Assembly: GCF_030499535.1 (NCBI RefSeq)
Contig: NZ_JASTLB010000001.1
Location: 4,650,001-4,714,000, forward strand
Length of the DNA stretch: 64,000 nucleotides
Origin: Streptomyces sp. TG1A-8
GTDB taxonomy: Bacteria; Actinomycetota; Actinomycetes; Streptomycetales; Streptomycetaceae
Reading direction: 5' to 3'
In this document: positions 7,091-15,851 of the stretch, piece after piece
Layout of the letters: the number at the start of each line of letters is the position of its first letter
Numbering within the stretch: position 1 is the stretch's first letter
Program-made: the position numbers and the translations under genes
Notes under the pieces: generated by a model
Seen by the model: only the letters and a program-made list of their open reading frames with translations
Told to the model about the DNA's origin: nothing
Database searches by the model: none

Positions 7091-8050
7091 TCAGGGCAGC
7101 CGTCGTACCGGGGAACCGGCCAGGTAGGCCTGGATGTCCTCCACCGCCTGCCCGTAGTAGGTGGCGTAGTTGGCCCGGGAGACGTAGCCGAGGTGCGGGG
7201 TGGCCAGGAGGCGGGGCGCGGTGCGCATCGGGTGGTCGGCGGGCAGCGGTTCGACGTCGAAGACGTCGACGCCGGCACCCGCGATCCGGCCCTCGTGGAG
7301 CGCCGCCAGCAGGGCGTCCTGGTCCACGATCGCCGCGCGGGAGGTGTTGACGAGGTAGGCGGTCGGCTTCAGCAGGGCGAGTTCGGGGGCGCCGACGAGG
7401 CCGCGCGTGCGGTCGCCGAGGGCCAGGTGCACGGAGACGAAGTCGCTGCCGGCCAGCAACTCCTCCTTGGAGGCGGCGAGCTCCACGCCCACCTCCCCGG
7501 CGCGTTCCCCGGTCAGGTTCCGGCTCCAGGCGCTGACGCGCATGCCGAAGGCGAGGCCCACCCGTGCCACCCGGCTGCCGATCCTGCCGAGTCCGAGGAG
7601 GCCGAGCCGGCGGCCGTGCAGGTCGGCGCCCACCGTGGACTGCCAGGGCCCGCCGGAGCGCAGTGCGTTGCTCTCCTGGACGATCCCGCGCGCCAGACCC
7701 AGCAGCAGCGCCCAGGTCAGTTCCACCGGTGGCGTCGACGCACTCGCCGTACCGCACACGGTCACCCCGTGCGCCTCGGCGGCGGCGTAGTCGATGACGC
7801 CGTTGCGCATGCCGGAGGCGACGAGCAGTTTCAGCCGGGGCAGCCGGGCGATCAGCGTCCCGGGGAAGGGGACGCGTTCGCGCAGGGTCACCACGATGTC
7901 GAAGCCGCCGAGGGCCGCGGCGAGGGCGTCCTCCGACTCCGGGTGCTCGCGCAGCGCGACGACCTCCACCCGTTCCCCGATCACCGACCAGTCGGCCGAC
8001 CCGGCGGCCACCCCCTGGAAGTCGTCCAGCACCGCACAGCGAAGTCGCAC
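7091..8050 (-). CDS. D-2-hydroxyacid dehydrogenase family oxidoreductase
   Basis: This 319-residue NAD(P)-dependent enzyme has the split-domain fold of the D-2-hydroxyacid dehydrogenases. The catalytic domain comes first (LRCAVLDDFQGVA). The nucleotide-binding domain follows with LGLLGLGRIGSRVARVGLAF around residue 145. Catalytic positions typical of the family are present: Arg in LVNTSRAAIVDQDAL, Glu in DVFDVEPLP, and His in TPHLGYVS. The substrate is unknown; the family includes phosphoglycerate, glyoxylate and lactate dehydrogenases. ATG 8050 is preceded by GGAGAGGAGGG on the minus strand, a strong ribosome site. It is divergent from a broken membrane-protein gene, with a perfect inverted repeat between the two. 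Confidence 0.9.
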   Translation of the reverse strand: MRLRCAVLDDFQGVAAGSADWSVIGERVEVVALREHPESEDALAAALGGFDIVVTLRERVPFPGTLIARLPRLKLLVASGMRNGVIDYAAAEAHGVTVCGTASASTPPVELTWALLLGLARGIVQESNALRSGGPWQSTVGADLHGRRLGLLGLGRIGSRVARVGLAFGMRVSAWSRNLTGERAGEVGVELAASKEELLAGSDFVSVHLALGDRTRGLVGAPELALLKPTAYLVNTSRAAIVDQDALLAALHEGRIAGAGVDVFDVEPLPADHPMRTAPRLLATPHLGYVSRANYATYYGQAVEDIQAYLAGSPVRRLP

Positions 8051-8111
8051 GTCGACCCTCCTCTCCCGACGGCGACTGTAACGGTCGTCCGTACCCGGCC
8101 GCCCACGGCCG

Positions 8112-8137
8112 GCGTACTCGGACGATGCCGAGTACGC
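8112..8137. promoter_or_regulatory. Perfect 10-bp inverted repeat in a divergent promoter region
   Basis: GCGTACTCGG (8112-8121) and CCGAGTACGC (8128-8137) flank six bases between the dehydrogenase start (8050) and the pseudogene start (8194). The position suits an operator more than a terminator, because no gene ends here. No regulator is encoded next to it. Confidence 0.5.
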
Positions 8138-8193
8138 ACCCCCTGGTCACCGGGGCGGGGAGCCGAAACGCCGGGGGCACGGGCCAAGGGCTG

Positions 8194-8584
8194 GTGAAAC
8201 CCCTCGCCCGGCTGCCGTGGTTCCTCGTGCCGGCCCTGGTGCCGTCGGCGGCGTGGGCCGCCCGGCTGGGCTGGGACCAGCACCGCGACGTGCGGCCCGA
8301 CGGCACGGCGGCCGGCCCGTACGAGGCGTGGCAGGTGATCGGACCGGTGCTGACCCTGCTGGCACCGGTGCACTGGGCGGCGTCCCGGCGCCACGTCGCG
8401 GGCGCCGGGCTCGGCACCGCGCCCGGCCGCACCGCCGCCGCCTGCTGCGACTGGCCGGACGACTCCAGCGGCCTGTTCCTGGCCGGCGCGGGCCCGGTCA
8501 CGAGGGGGGAGCCTCGCCGCCACGACCCTCGTCTCCACCGTGATCGCCGCCCGGCACCGGCACGGACGACGGACCGAAACGTGA
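8194..8584 (+). pseudogene. Small membrane-protein gene with a frameshift in a G run
   Basis: GTG 8194 (AAGGG upstream) begins MKPLARLPWFLVPALVPS and runs through hydrophobic segments to about 8505. There the run GAGGGGGGAG holds one base too many. The continuation SLAATTLVSTVIAARHRHG, ending in TGA 8582-8584, is in the next frame. Read through, the original frame would run on into the tRNA-Arg gene, which is not plausible. The restored protein would be about 129 residues with several membrane helices. I do not recognise the family. A homopolymer run is also where sequencing errors are most likely, so raw reads would decide. Confidence 0.68.
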
Positions 8585-8599
8585 CGCTGCGGCGGATGG

Positions 8600-8672
8600 C
8601 GCCCCCGGCAGGACTCGAACCTGCGGCCAAGCGCTTAGAAGGCGCCTGCTCTATCCACTGAGCTACGGGGGC
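8600..8672 (-). tRNA. tRNA-Arg (anticodon TCT)
   Basis: On the minus strand a complete cloverleaf is readable. The acceptor arms are GCCCCCG and CGGGGGC, the D arm is GCTCAGTGGATAGAGC, the anticodon loop CTTCTAA sits between GGCGC and GCGCT, and the T arm is GCAGG TTCGAGT CCTGC. The anticodon TCT reads AGA, a rare codon in such GC-rich DNA. CCA is not encoded, as is usual in Streptomyces. Confidence 0.96.
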
Positions 8673-8947
8673 CTGGTGCGGGACAAGGATAGAGCTCCCC
8701 GTTCCTTGGCCCTGTCGCTTCGCCTCCGTGGCTCGATGTGGAGGTTCGGTGAAGCAGTCCTGATAATCGCAGGCAGGTACGAATCGTGCATCACTTTTGG
8801 CCACCCGACGGCCCGGGTGTTGTGCACTCGTTATGCCTGGCCCGCGCCCGTGTCCCGGTCATCCCTTCCGCCCGTTGTGTTCCGTCGGCGCGCAGACATG
8901 TCCATATGCTTCAGAATTCCCCTAAAATTGGGCATTCTTCGCATGTG

Positions 8948-10549
8948 GTGACCTTGGACGTACGGCCTCAGCTGCTCGACACACTCTCCGCTCTGCGCGA
9001 CCGTGTTGCCGCCGCACGCTTTCCGCTGCCCCTGGCCGGGGCCCCACGCGCGCGTGCCAACCGCGACGAACTCCTCGCACAGCTCGACGACTACCTGGTC
9101 CCGCGGCTGCGGGCCCCCGAGGCACCGCTGCTGGCGGTCGTGGGCGGCTCCACCGGCGCCGGGAAGTCGACCCTCGTCAACTCGCTGGTGGGACGGCGGG
9201 TCAGCGAGGCCGGCGTGCTCAGACCGACCACCCGCACACCGGTCCTGGTCTGCCATCCGGAGGACCATCACTGGTTCAGCGGCGTACGGGTGCTCCCCGA
9301 CCTCACGCGCGTGTGGGTGCCCCACCAGGAGCAGGGCGACGACTTCCTGGCCCCCGGCGAGGATCCCGGGCGCATGCTGCGCCTGGAGACCGCCGACAGC
9401 CTCCCGCCCGGGCTCGCCCTGCTCGACGCCCCCGACGTCGACTCCCTGATCGCCGACAACCGCGTCCTCGCCGCCGAGCTGATCTGCGCCGCCGACATCT
9501 GGATCATGGTCACCACGGCCGCCCGCTACGCCGACGCCGTTCCCTGGCACCTGCTGCGCACCGCCAAGGAGTACGACGCCACCTTGGTGACCGTCCTGGA
9601 CCGGGTGCCCCACACCGTCCTGTCGGAGGTGTCGCGGCAGTACGGCGCCCTGCTCACCAAGGCCGGCCTCGGCGACGTGCCCCGCTTCACCGTGCCCGAG
9701 CTGCCCGAGTCGGCCTGGGGCGGCGGCCTGCTGCCCGCGACCGCCGTGGCGGCCCTGCGGACCTGGCTGGTCCAGCACGCCCAGGACCCGGCCGCCCGGC
9801 AGCGCGTCATGGCCCGCACGGCGCACGGCGTCCTCGACTCGCTGAAGTCGCGCATGCCCGAACTGGCCGGCGCCGCCGCCGCCCAGTACGCGGCCGCCCT
9901 GCGGCTGACCTCCGCCGTCGAGAGCGCCTACGACGGCGAGCACGCGCGGGCGCGGGCCCGGCTGCGGTCCGGGGCCGTGCTCGCCGGCGACGCCCTCAAA
10001 CGCTGGCGGGCCTTCCCGCTGGACTGCACCGCCGGCGAACTGCTCGACGCGTTGGTGGAGAGCCTGGCCGCGCTGCTGCTGTGCGCCGTCACGGCCGCCG
10101 ACGAACGCGTGGACGAGTCCTGGCGGCGCGAGCCCGCCGCCGACGCCCCGGGACTGGCCCGGGACCCGTCCGTGGAGGGCGCCGAGCACCGCATCGGGCT
10201 CGCGGTCCGGCGCTGGCGGCGCGAGCTGGAGGAGTACGCCGAGGACGAGGTGCGCGAGCTGGAACGCGCGGTCGCGCCCGACGCCGAGGCCGTCGCCGCC
10301 CTGGTCGCCACCGCGCTGCTGGGCGGACGCCGGGGACGCGCCGCGGGCGAGGGGCTGGCCGGACGGATCGGCGCCCACGGCGCGCTGCGGCTGCGCGACC
10401 GGGCCGAACGGCTGCTCACCGAGCGCGTCGACCGGGTCATGCACCGCGAACGCGAGCGGCGCCTCGCCCCGCTCGACGCCCTGGACGTGCACCCCGAGCC
10501 CCAGGCCGAACTCATCGCCGCGCTGTCCGTACTGCAGAAGGAGAGGTGA
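8948..10549 (+). CDS. dynA: Dynamin-like GTPase DynA
   Basis: The 533-residue protein has a dynamin/YfjP-type GTPase head and a helical stalk. The P-loop GGSTGAGKS lies at residues 66-74, the switch segment [18 protein letters not shown] follows, G3 is LLDAPDVDS, and the G4 region is TVLDRVP. No membrane helix is evident, so it is probably peripheral. In Streptomyces the DynA and DynB pair joins the divisome and stabilises FtsZ rings during sporulation septation. GTG 8948 is chosen (GTG 8945 is equally possible) because it begins the conserved [10 protein letters not shown]; an AT-rich TAAAAT lies about 20 bases upstream and no ribosome site is seen. DynB follows after three bases. Confidence 0.85.
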   Translation: MTLDVRPQLLDTLSALRDRVAAARFPLPLAGAPRARANRDELLAQLDDYLVPRLRAPEAPLLAVVGGSTGAGKSTLVNSLVGRRVSEAGVLRPTTRTPVLVCHPEDHHWFSGVRVLPDLTRVWVPHQEQGDDFLAPGEDPGRMLRLETADSLPPGLALLDAPDVDSLIADNRVLAAELICAADIWIMVTTAARYADAVPWHLLRTAKEYDATLVTVLDRVPHTVLSEVSRQYGALLTKAGLGDVPRFTVPELPESAWGGGLLPATAVAALRTWLVQHAQDPAARQRVMARTAHGVLDSLKSRMPELAGAAAAQYAAALRLTSAVESAYDGEHARARARLRSGAVLAGDALKRWRAFPLDCTAGELLDALVESLAALLLCAVTAADERVDESWRREPAADAPGLARDPSVEGAEHRIGLAVRRWRRELEEYAEDEVRELERAVAPDAEAVAALVATALLGGRRGRAAGEGLAGRIGAHGALRLRDRAERLLTERVDRVMHRERERRLAPLDALDVHPEPQAELIAALSVLQKER

Positions 10550-10552
10550 CCG

Positions 10553-13132
10553 GTGACCGCCGTCACTGACCAGGACCACACGGACCACAGGACTCCCGCC
10601 GATCACATGAATCACGCCGATCAGTCCGATGCCCCCGGGGAGGCGCAGTCCGGCCGGGGCGAGGGGGTCAGCGGCCGCTCCCCGGGCACGGAGAGGGCCG
10701 CCGGCGGCCACCCCGCGGCGGACGGCGCCGACGGGGCAGGCGGTGCACGGGGTTCCGGGGACCCGGTAGGCGGTCCGTACGGCTCCGGGGACCCGGGAGA
10801 TGGTCCGCGCGGCTCCGGTGGCACGCCGGCCGGTCCTGCCGGCTCCACCGTCCAGGGCGGCGGCTCCCGCGCTGCCGCCGTCGCCTCCTCCCCCGGCTCC
10901 GGCGGCACGGACGGCACCCCCTCCTGCTCCGGTGGCCCCGGCACCTCCCTCGGCGCCCCCCGCGGCTCCGCCTCCTCCTCCGGGGGCTCCTGCGGTTCCG
11001 ACGTCCTCTCCGGCCCTCGCCGCTCCGACGCTCACTCCGGTTCCGGCGGCTCCGGCGGTTCCGCCGCCCCCGGTGGCCCCGGTGGCCCCGGTGGCCCCGG
11101 TGGCCCCGGCCAAGAGGCTCAAGAGGCTGTGGAGAAGGACCCCGCCCCGCAGCGCGGCCCCCGGACCGGCGCGGGCCCCGGGGGTGACGGCGCGGCGAGG
11201 GCCGGGGCCGGGCCGCGGGCCGCGTCCACGACCGAAGCCGAGGACCGGGCGGACGGGACGGACGCCGGGCGACGGCACGCGCGGGGGAAGGAACCCGAGG
11301 GCGACGGGGGCGCACGGACCCGCCCCGAGGACGGCAAGGCACCCGCCAACGGTCCCGGCCCCGGTCCCGCCCATGGCCCGGGCCCCGGCGCCGAACCGGA
11401 CCCCGACGCCGCCGGCGCCTGGGACGACGGTCTCATCGCCCGGCGCGTGACGGAGGCCAACGCCGCCGCCCTCGCCGCCGAGCGCGCCGCCGCCCCGCAG
11501 CGCCCGGCCCGTGGCAAGGGCAGCCGCAACCCCGCCCCGCTGGCCTACGACGGGCCCCTGCGCTCCCGCCTGGACGCCCTGCGCGAACTGGTCGGCCTCT
11601 CCCGCCCCCGCCTGGACGGCGCCACCCTCGCCGAGGCGAGCCGCGTCCTGGACGAGGCCGCCGCCCGCCGCAAGCTCTCCGGCCGCCACACCGTCGTCGC
11701 CATCGCGGGCGCCACCGGCAGCGGCAAGTCGCAGTTGTTCAACGCGCTCGCCGGTGTGCCGATCTCGGAGACCGGCGTGCGGCGCCCGACCACCTCGGCG
11801 CCCATCGCGTGCAGTTGGAGCGACGGCGCCGCCGGACTCATCGACCGGCTCGGCATCCCGGGCCGGCTGCGCCGGCGGCCGCTGCAGAGCCCCGAGGCCG
11901 AGGAGCAGCTGCGCGGGCTGGTCCTGGTCGACCTGCCCGACCACGACTCGGCGGCCGTGCAGCACCGGGAACAGGTGGACCGGGTGCTGAAGCTGGTCGA
12001 CGCGGTCATCTGGGTGGTCGACCCCGAGAAGTACGCCGACGCCGTCCTCCACGAGCGCTACCTGCGGCCCATGGCCGGCCACGCGGAGGTCATGTTCGTC
12101 GTCCTCAACCAGGTCGACCGGCTGCCCGGCGAGGCCGCCGACCAGGTCCTCGACGACCTGCGCCGGCTGCTGGACGAGGACGGCGTCGCGCTCGGCGAGT
12201 TCGGCGAACCGGGTGCCATCGTGCTCTCCCTGTCCGCGCTCACCGGCCAGGGCGTGGACGACCTGCGCGAATCGCTGAGCGAGTTCGTGGCCGAGCGCGG
12301 TGCGGCGGCCCGCCGGGTCGCGGCCGACGTGGACGCCGCCGCGGCCCGGCTGCGTCCCGTCTACGCCACGGGCCGGCGCGTCGGGCTCAGCGAGGAGGCG
12401 CGGGAGGAGTTCGCCGCCCGCCTCGCCGACGCGGTGGGAGCCACCGCCGCCGGGGAGGCCGCCGAACGCGCCTGGCTGCGCAACGCCAACCGTGCCTGCG
12501 GAACGCCCTGGCTGCGGCTGTTGCGCTGGTACCAGAAACGCGGCGGCTCCCCGACGGGCCGCGTCCCGGTGCGCACCCAGGTCGACGAGGAGGCCACGGC
12601 GCGCCAGCGCGTCGAACAGGCGGTCCGCACGGTCTCCGACCGGGCCTCGGCCGGACTGCCCGCGCCCTGGGCGCAGGCGGTGCGCGAGGCCGCGGTGCGC
12701 GGCTCGCAGGGACTGTCCGAGGCGCTGGACGAGCTGGCGTCGCGGACCGGACTGCCGCCGGGTCGGCCGCCGAGGCCCGGGTGGTGGCCGGCGGCCGTGC
12801 TGGTCCAGGCGTCGATGACGCTGCTGCAGATCGTGGGCGGTCTGTGGCTGGTGGGCCAGATCGCCGGTGTCATGGCGCCCAACCTGGGGGTGCCGGTCCT
12901 GCTGATGCTGTGCGGGATCGTGGGCGGGCCGCTGGTGGAGTGGGGTTGCCGGATGGCCGCGCGGGGGCCCGCGCGGCGGTACGGGCAGGAGGCGGAGCGC
13001 CGGCTGCGGGAGGCGGCCGCGAGCTGCGGGCGGGCCCGGGTGCTGGATCCGGTGGCGTCGGAGCTGCTGCGGTACCGGGAGGTGCGGGAGCGGTACGGGC
13101 GGGTCGCGCGGAGCGGGATCGGGGTGGGCTGA
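10553..13132 (+). CDS. dynB: Membrane-associated dynamin-like GTPase DynB
   Basis: The product has 859 residues. Residues 1 to about 290 are a low-complexity Gly/Pro/Ser/Asp region with GGP repeats and no predicted fold. The GTPase domain follows: P-loop GATGSGKS at 386-393, ETGVRRPTTSAPIACSW, G3 as DLPDHDSAAV, G4 as NQVDRL. Two hydrophobic helices near 746-769 and 780-800 probably anchor it. The GTG start has AAGGAGAGG upstream and lies three bases after dynA, so the two are one operon. DynB is known to interact with DynA and with divisome proteins such as SsgB and SepF paralogues during sporulation. The very long disordered N-terminus is the odd part. Gene naming follows order (dynA then dynB) and the membrane helices. 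Confidence 0.85.
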   Translation: MTAVTDQDHTDHRTPADHMNHADQSDAPGEAQSGRGEGVSGRSPGTERAAGGHPAADGADGAGGARGSGDPVGGPYGSGDPGDGPRGSGGTPAGPAGSTVQGGGSRAAAVASSPGSGGTDGTPSCSGGPGTSLGAPRGSASSSGGSCGSDVLSGPRRSDAHSGSGGSGGSAAPGGPGGPGGPGGPGQEAQEAVEKDPAPQRGPRTGAGPGGDGAARAGAGPRAASTTEAEDRADGTDAGRRHARGKEPEGDGGARTRPEDGKAPANGPGPGPAHGPGPGAEPDPDAAGAWDDGLIARRVTEANAAALAAERAAAPQRPARGKGSRNPAPLAYDGPLRSRLDALRELVGLSRPRLDGATLAEASRVLDEAAARRKLSGRHTVVAIAGATGSGKSQLFNALAGVPISETGVRRPTTSAPIACSWSDGAAGLIDRLGIPGRLRRRPLQSPEAEEQLRGLVLVDLPDHDSAAVQHREQVDRVLKLVDAVIWVVDPEKYADAVLHERYLRPMAGHAEVMFVVLNQVDRLPGEAADQVLDDLRRLLDEDGVALGEFGEPGAIVLSLSALTGQGVDDLRESLSEFVAERGAAARRVAADVDAAAARLRPVYATGRRVGLSEEAREEFAARLADAVGATAAGEAAERAWLRNANRACGTPWLRLLRWYQKRGGSPTGRVPVRTQVDEEATARQRVEQAVRTVSDRASAGLPAPWAQAVREAAVRGSQGLSEALDELASRTGLPPGRPPRPGWWPAAVLVQASMTLLQIVGGLWLVGQIAGVMAPNLGVPVLLMLCGIVGGPLVEWGCRMAARGPARRYGQEAERRLREAAASCGRARVLDPVASELLRYREVRERYGRVARSGIGVG
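11072..11107 (+). repeat. Four perfect 9-bp tandem repeats inside dynB
   Basis: GGTGGCCCC is repeated four times without mismatch, adding Gly-Gly-Pro units in frame. It lies in the disordered N-terminal region. Confidence 0.9.
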
Positions 13133-13549
13133 GGACCCGGCCGGTGACGGGCGCGCGGGCCGTGACGGACGCGCGGCCGTGACGGCGACACGGGTCATGA
13201 GGGGCACAGGCGGCGGGGCCCCGGATGGGCGGGGCACCGATGCCGGTGGGGCGACGGGCGCCGCCGGCGTCGGCGGCGGGCCGGACCATCCGCTGGGGTG
13301 ACGGGATTTTCCACAGGCGGGCGGTGGTCCACAGCGCTCGGCGGGCCCGGCCCGGCCGGTGCAGTCTGGTTCCACGGCGATCGCGTGCCGCGCCCGAACG
13401 AGCGTGAGGGCGGGCTGAGTCGGCGGTCGGTGGAGCGTGCGGGCGCGAACGGCAGTCGTGGGCGCCCGCACGGCAGGCGCAGCCGTACGGGAGGGGCCCG
13501 TACGCGTGTCCGCCCGGCCGGAGGCGGCCGGGTGAGGGAGGGGTTCGCG
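13133..13549 (+). other. Intergenic between dynB and ssbB
   Basis: This 417-base interval has no convincing gene. Two DnaA-box-like sequences (TTTTCCACA 13307-13315, TGGTCCACA 13325-13333) lie 18 bp apart, but both deviate from the consensus. The interval presumably holds the ssbB promoter. Confidence 0.5.
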
Positions 13550-14023
13550 ATGAACGAGACCGTGGTGTGCGTGGTGGGCAACGTGGCGACGTCACCGGTG
13601 TACCGGGAGCCGGCGTCGGGTCCGTCGGCGCGGTTCCGGCTGGCGGTGACCGCACGCTACTGGGACCGGGAGAAGGGCGCCTGGACGGACGGCCACACCA
13701 ACTTCTTCACGGTGTGGGCCAACCGCCAGCTCGCCCTCAACGTGGCGGCGTCGGTGGAGGTCGGGCAGCCCGTCGTCGTCCAGGGCCGGCTGAAGGTGCG
13801 CACGGAGCAGCGCGAGAACCAGCAGCAGTGGACGTCCGCCGACATCGACGCGGTGACGATCGGCCACGACCTGACACGCGGCACCGCCGCCTTCCGCCGC
13901 ACGGCCAAGCCCGAGGCACCCCCGCCGGCGCGCCCCGAACCCGCCTGGGAGGCGCCGCCGCCCGCGCACACGCCGGACGCCGGGCACGCCCGACAGCGTC
14001 CGCGACCGGTCGCCGTGACGTGA
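13550..14023 (+). CDS. ssbB: Single-stranded DNA-binding protein SsbB
   Basis: This 157-residue protein has one OB-fold SSB domain over about residues 1-115 (MNETVVCVVGNVATSP, ARFRLAVTARYWD, TNFFTVWANRQLALNVAAS, VVVQGRLKVR). A short Pro-rich tail follows. It lacks the acidic DDDLPF-type tip of the housekeeping SsbA that recruits partners, and ends RQRPRPVAVT. Streptomyces SsbB is the second SSB, needed for proper chromosome segregation in sporulation. The location directly after dynAB supports a sporulation role. GGGAGGGG is the ribosome site of ATG 13550. Confidence 0.92.
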   Translation: MNETVVCVVGNVATSPVYREPASGPSARFRLAVTARYWDREKGAWTDGHTNFFTVWANRQLALNVAASVEVGQPVVVQGRLKVRTEQRENQQQWTSADIDAVTIGHDLTRGTAAFRRTAKPEAPPPARPEPAWEAPPPAHTPDAGHARQRPRPVAVT

Positions 14024-14167
14024 CGCCGGCCGGTCGTCCGGTGCCGTGCGGGCGCCGCGGCCGACCCGCGGCACGCCGGACGATCCACCCGGGAACGCCC
14101 CGCACGAACCGGTGGATTTGTCGATAAGAACGGTCCACCCGCCGTGTCGGCGATAACGATTGCGGAT

Positions 14168-14190
14168 CGGATCGTTCGTCGGACGATCCG
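14168..14190. promoter_or_regulatory. Inverted repeat upstream of the surface-protein gene
   Basis: CGGATCGT (14168-14175) and ACGATCCG (14183-14190) form a perfect 8-bp inverted repeat with a seven-base centre, about 117 bases before the GTG. One more pair (T/A) extends it. It may be an operator or a weak ssbB terminator. TAGGAT at 14218-14223 is a possible -10. Confidence 0.4.
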
Positions 14191-14306
14191 ACCGTCCGAC
14201 GGGGTCCGCGTGATCCATAGGATGCCGGGCGTGCCCCTTGGGGCTGCCGATTCTGCTGGTGGGACCGTCCCCCACGTCCAACGGGTCCTGCTCGAAGGGG
14301 AATTCT

Positions 14307-15716
14307 GTGCTTGCTGCGTTCTCTGGGTTCACCCGGTCCGTCACAGCGGCCCGCCTCGGCACCGGGACGCTGGTGTCCGGTCTGGTGGCGGCGAGCATGC
14401 TGACGGGTGCCGGTACGGCCGTGGCCGACGGCGCGCCGCAGGCCCCGGGTGGGGCGACGGCCACGATCAACGGTCTGAAGACCTACGGCGAGGCCGTGAT
14501 CCACGAGGACGACGGGGACCTGAGAGTGTCCGCGGGCCTGTTCGAGATGTCCGTGGACGGCGGCGGCACCCTGCAGACGTACTGCGTCGACATCCACAAC
14601 CCCACCCAGCGCGACGCCCGTTACCAGGAGACGTCCTGGAGCGGTACCTCGCTGGGCACCAACAAGGACGCCGGCCGGATCCGGTGGATCCTGCAGCACT
14701 CCTATCCCCAGGTCAACGACCTCGCCGCGCTGGCCCGGCGGGCGGGCGTGCACGGCCTCACCGAGCAGGACGCGGCGGCGGGCACCCAGGTGGCCATCTG
14801 GCGCTACTCCGACGGGGCGGACGTCGACGCCGTCGACCCGCAGGCCGAGGAGCTCGCCGACTACCTGGAGGAGAGCGCCCGCGGTGGCGCGGAGCCGCAG
14901 GCCTCGCTGACCCTGGACCCGCCCGCGGTCTCCGGCCGGCCCGGCGGGCCGCTCGGCCCGGTGACCGTCCACACCAACGCCCGCAGCGTGACGGTCACCC
15001 CGCCAGCGGACGCGGCCACCAGCGGGGTGCGGATCGTCGACCGGACCGGCAAGGTGATCACGTCGGCGAAGGACGGCAGCCGGCTGTACGTCGACATCCC
15101 CGAGGACGCCGCGGACGGGACGGCCCAGCTGACCGTGCAGGCCTCCACCACCGTGCCGGTGGGCCGCGCCTTCGCCTCCGAGAGTCGCAGCCAGACCCAG
15201 GTCCTGGCGGGTTCCAGCGAGTCCACGGTCTCCGCGACCGCGGGCGCCACCTGGGCGGCCGAGGGAGCCGTACCGGCCGTGTCGGCCCGGAAGGACTGTG
15301 CCGGGGGCGGTGTCGACATCACCGCGGCCAACACCGGTGACCGGCCCTTCACCTTCGGGCTGATGGGCGCCGAGCACACCGTCCCGGCCGCAGCCTCCCG
15401 CACGGTCACCGTCCCGCTCCAGGAGGACCAGGCCTACGACTTCACGGTCACCGGCCCGAACGGTTTCGGCCAGCGCGTCACCGGCGTCCTGGACTGCCGG
15501 ACCCAGGGCGCGGTGACCACGGAGACCACCCAGGCCCTCGGCGGTCCCAGCCCCGCCGTGGTGGGCGGTACCGCCGTCCCCGAGGGCACCGACCTCGCCG
15601 CCACGGGCGGCTCCGCGCTCACCCCGCTGATCGCGGGCGTGGCGATAGGCCTGGTCGTGATCGGAGGCGCGGTGCTCGTGGTGCTCCGCAAGCGGGAGGC
15701 GCGACCCGGCGCGTGA
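14307..15716 (+). CDS. Sortase-anchored surface protein with thioester (TQXA) domain
   Basis: The protein has 469 residues. A signal peptide ends near GTAVADG. A thioester domain follows, with Cys93 in TYCVDIHNPTQ and Gln161 in AAGTQVAIWRYSDG, the Cys-Gln pair that forms an internal thioester in Gram-positive adhesins. Two immunoglobulin-like repeats come next. The C-terminus has LAATG (430-434), a hydrophobic helix and a RKREARPG tail. LAXTG is the class E sortase signal used in Streptomyces, for example by long chaplins. The thioester could attach covalently to a host, substrate or neighbour-cell surface. GAAGGGGAA precedes GTG 14307. The name TQXA comes from the TQVAIW motif. Confidence 0.88.
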   Translation: MLAAFSGFTRSVTAARLGTGTLVSGLVAASMLTGAGTAVADGAPQAPGGATATINGLKTYGEAVIHEDDGDLRVSAGLFEMSVDGGGTLQTYCVDIHNPTQRDARYQETSWSGTSLGTNKDAGRIRWILQHSYPQVNDLAALARRAGVHGLTEQDAAAGTQVAIWRYSDGADVDAVDPQAEELADYLEESARGGAEPQASLTLDPPAVSGRPGGPLGPVTVHTNARSVTVTPPADAATSGVRIVDRTGKVITSAKDGSRLYVDIPEDAADGTAQLTVQASTTVPVGRAFASESRSQTQVLAGSSESTVSATAGATWAAEGAVPAVSARKDCAGGGVDITAANTGDRPFTFGLMGAEHTVPAAASRTVTVPLQEDQAYDFTVTGPNGFGQRVTGVLDCRTQGAVTTETTQALGGPSPAVVGGTAVPEGTDLAATGGSALTPLIAGVAIGLVVIGGAVLVVLRKREARPGA

Positions 15717-15851
15717 CGGGGCGGCCGGCGGGTCGCCCCGGGGCCGCCCCGGCCGGTCGCCCGCCGTACGGGTGCGGGCGGCACGGCGGGCGATGCCGTC
15801 CGGCCGTCCGGCGAGCGTGGTGCGCCGGGGCTGGAGGACGGCCGGGGACGG

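Noticed and set aside
13307..13333. Two DnaA-box-like sequences before ssbB
   Set aside because: Both differ from TTGTCCACA/TTATCCACA, there is no cluster, and no origin genes lie nearby.
8831..13471. A 1546-codon open frame on the minus strand opposite dynA and dynB
   Set aside because: It mirrors the third-position GC of two clear GTPase genes; composition is repetitive and no domain is readable.
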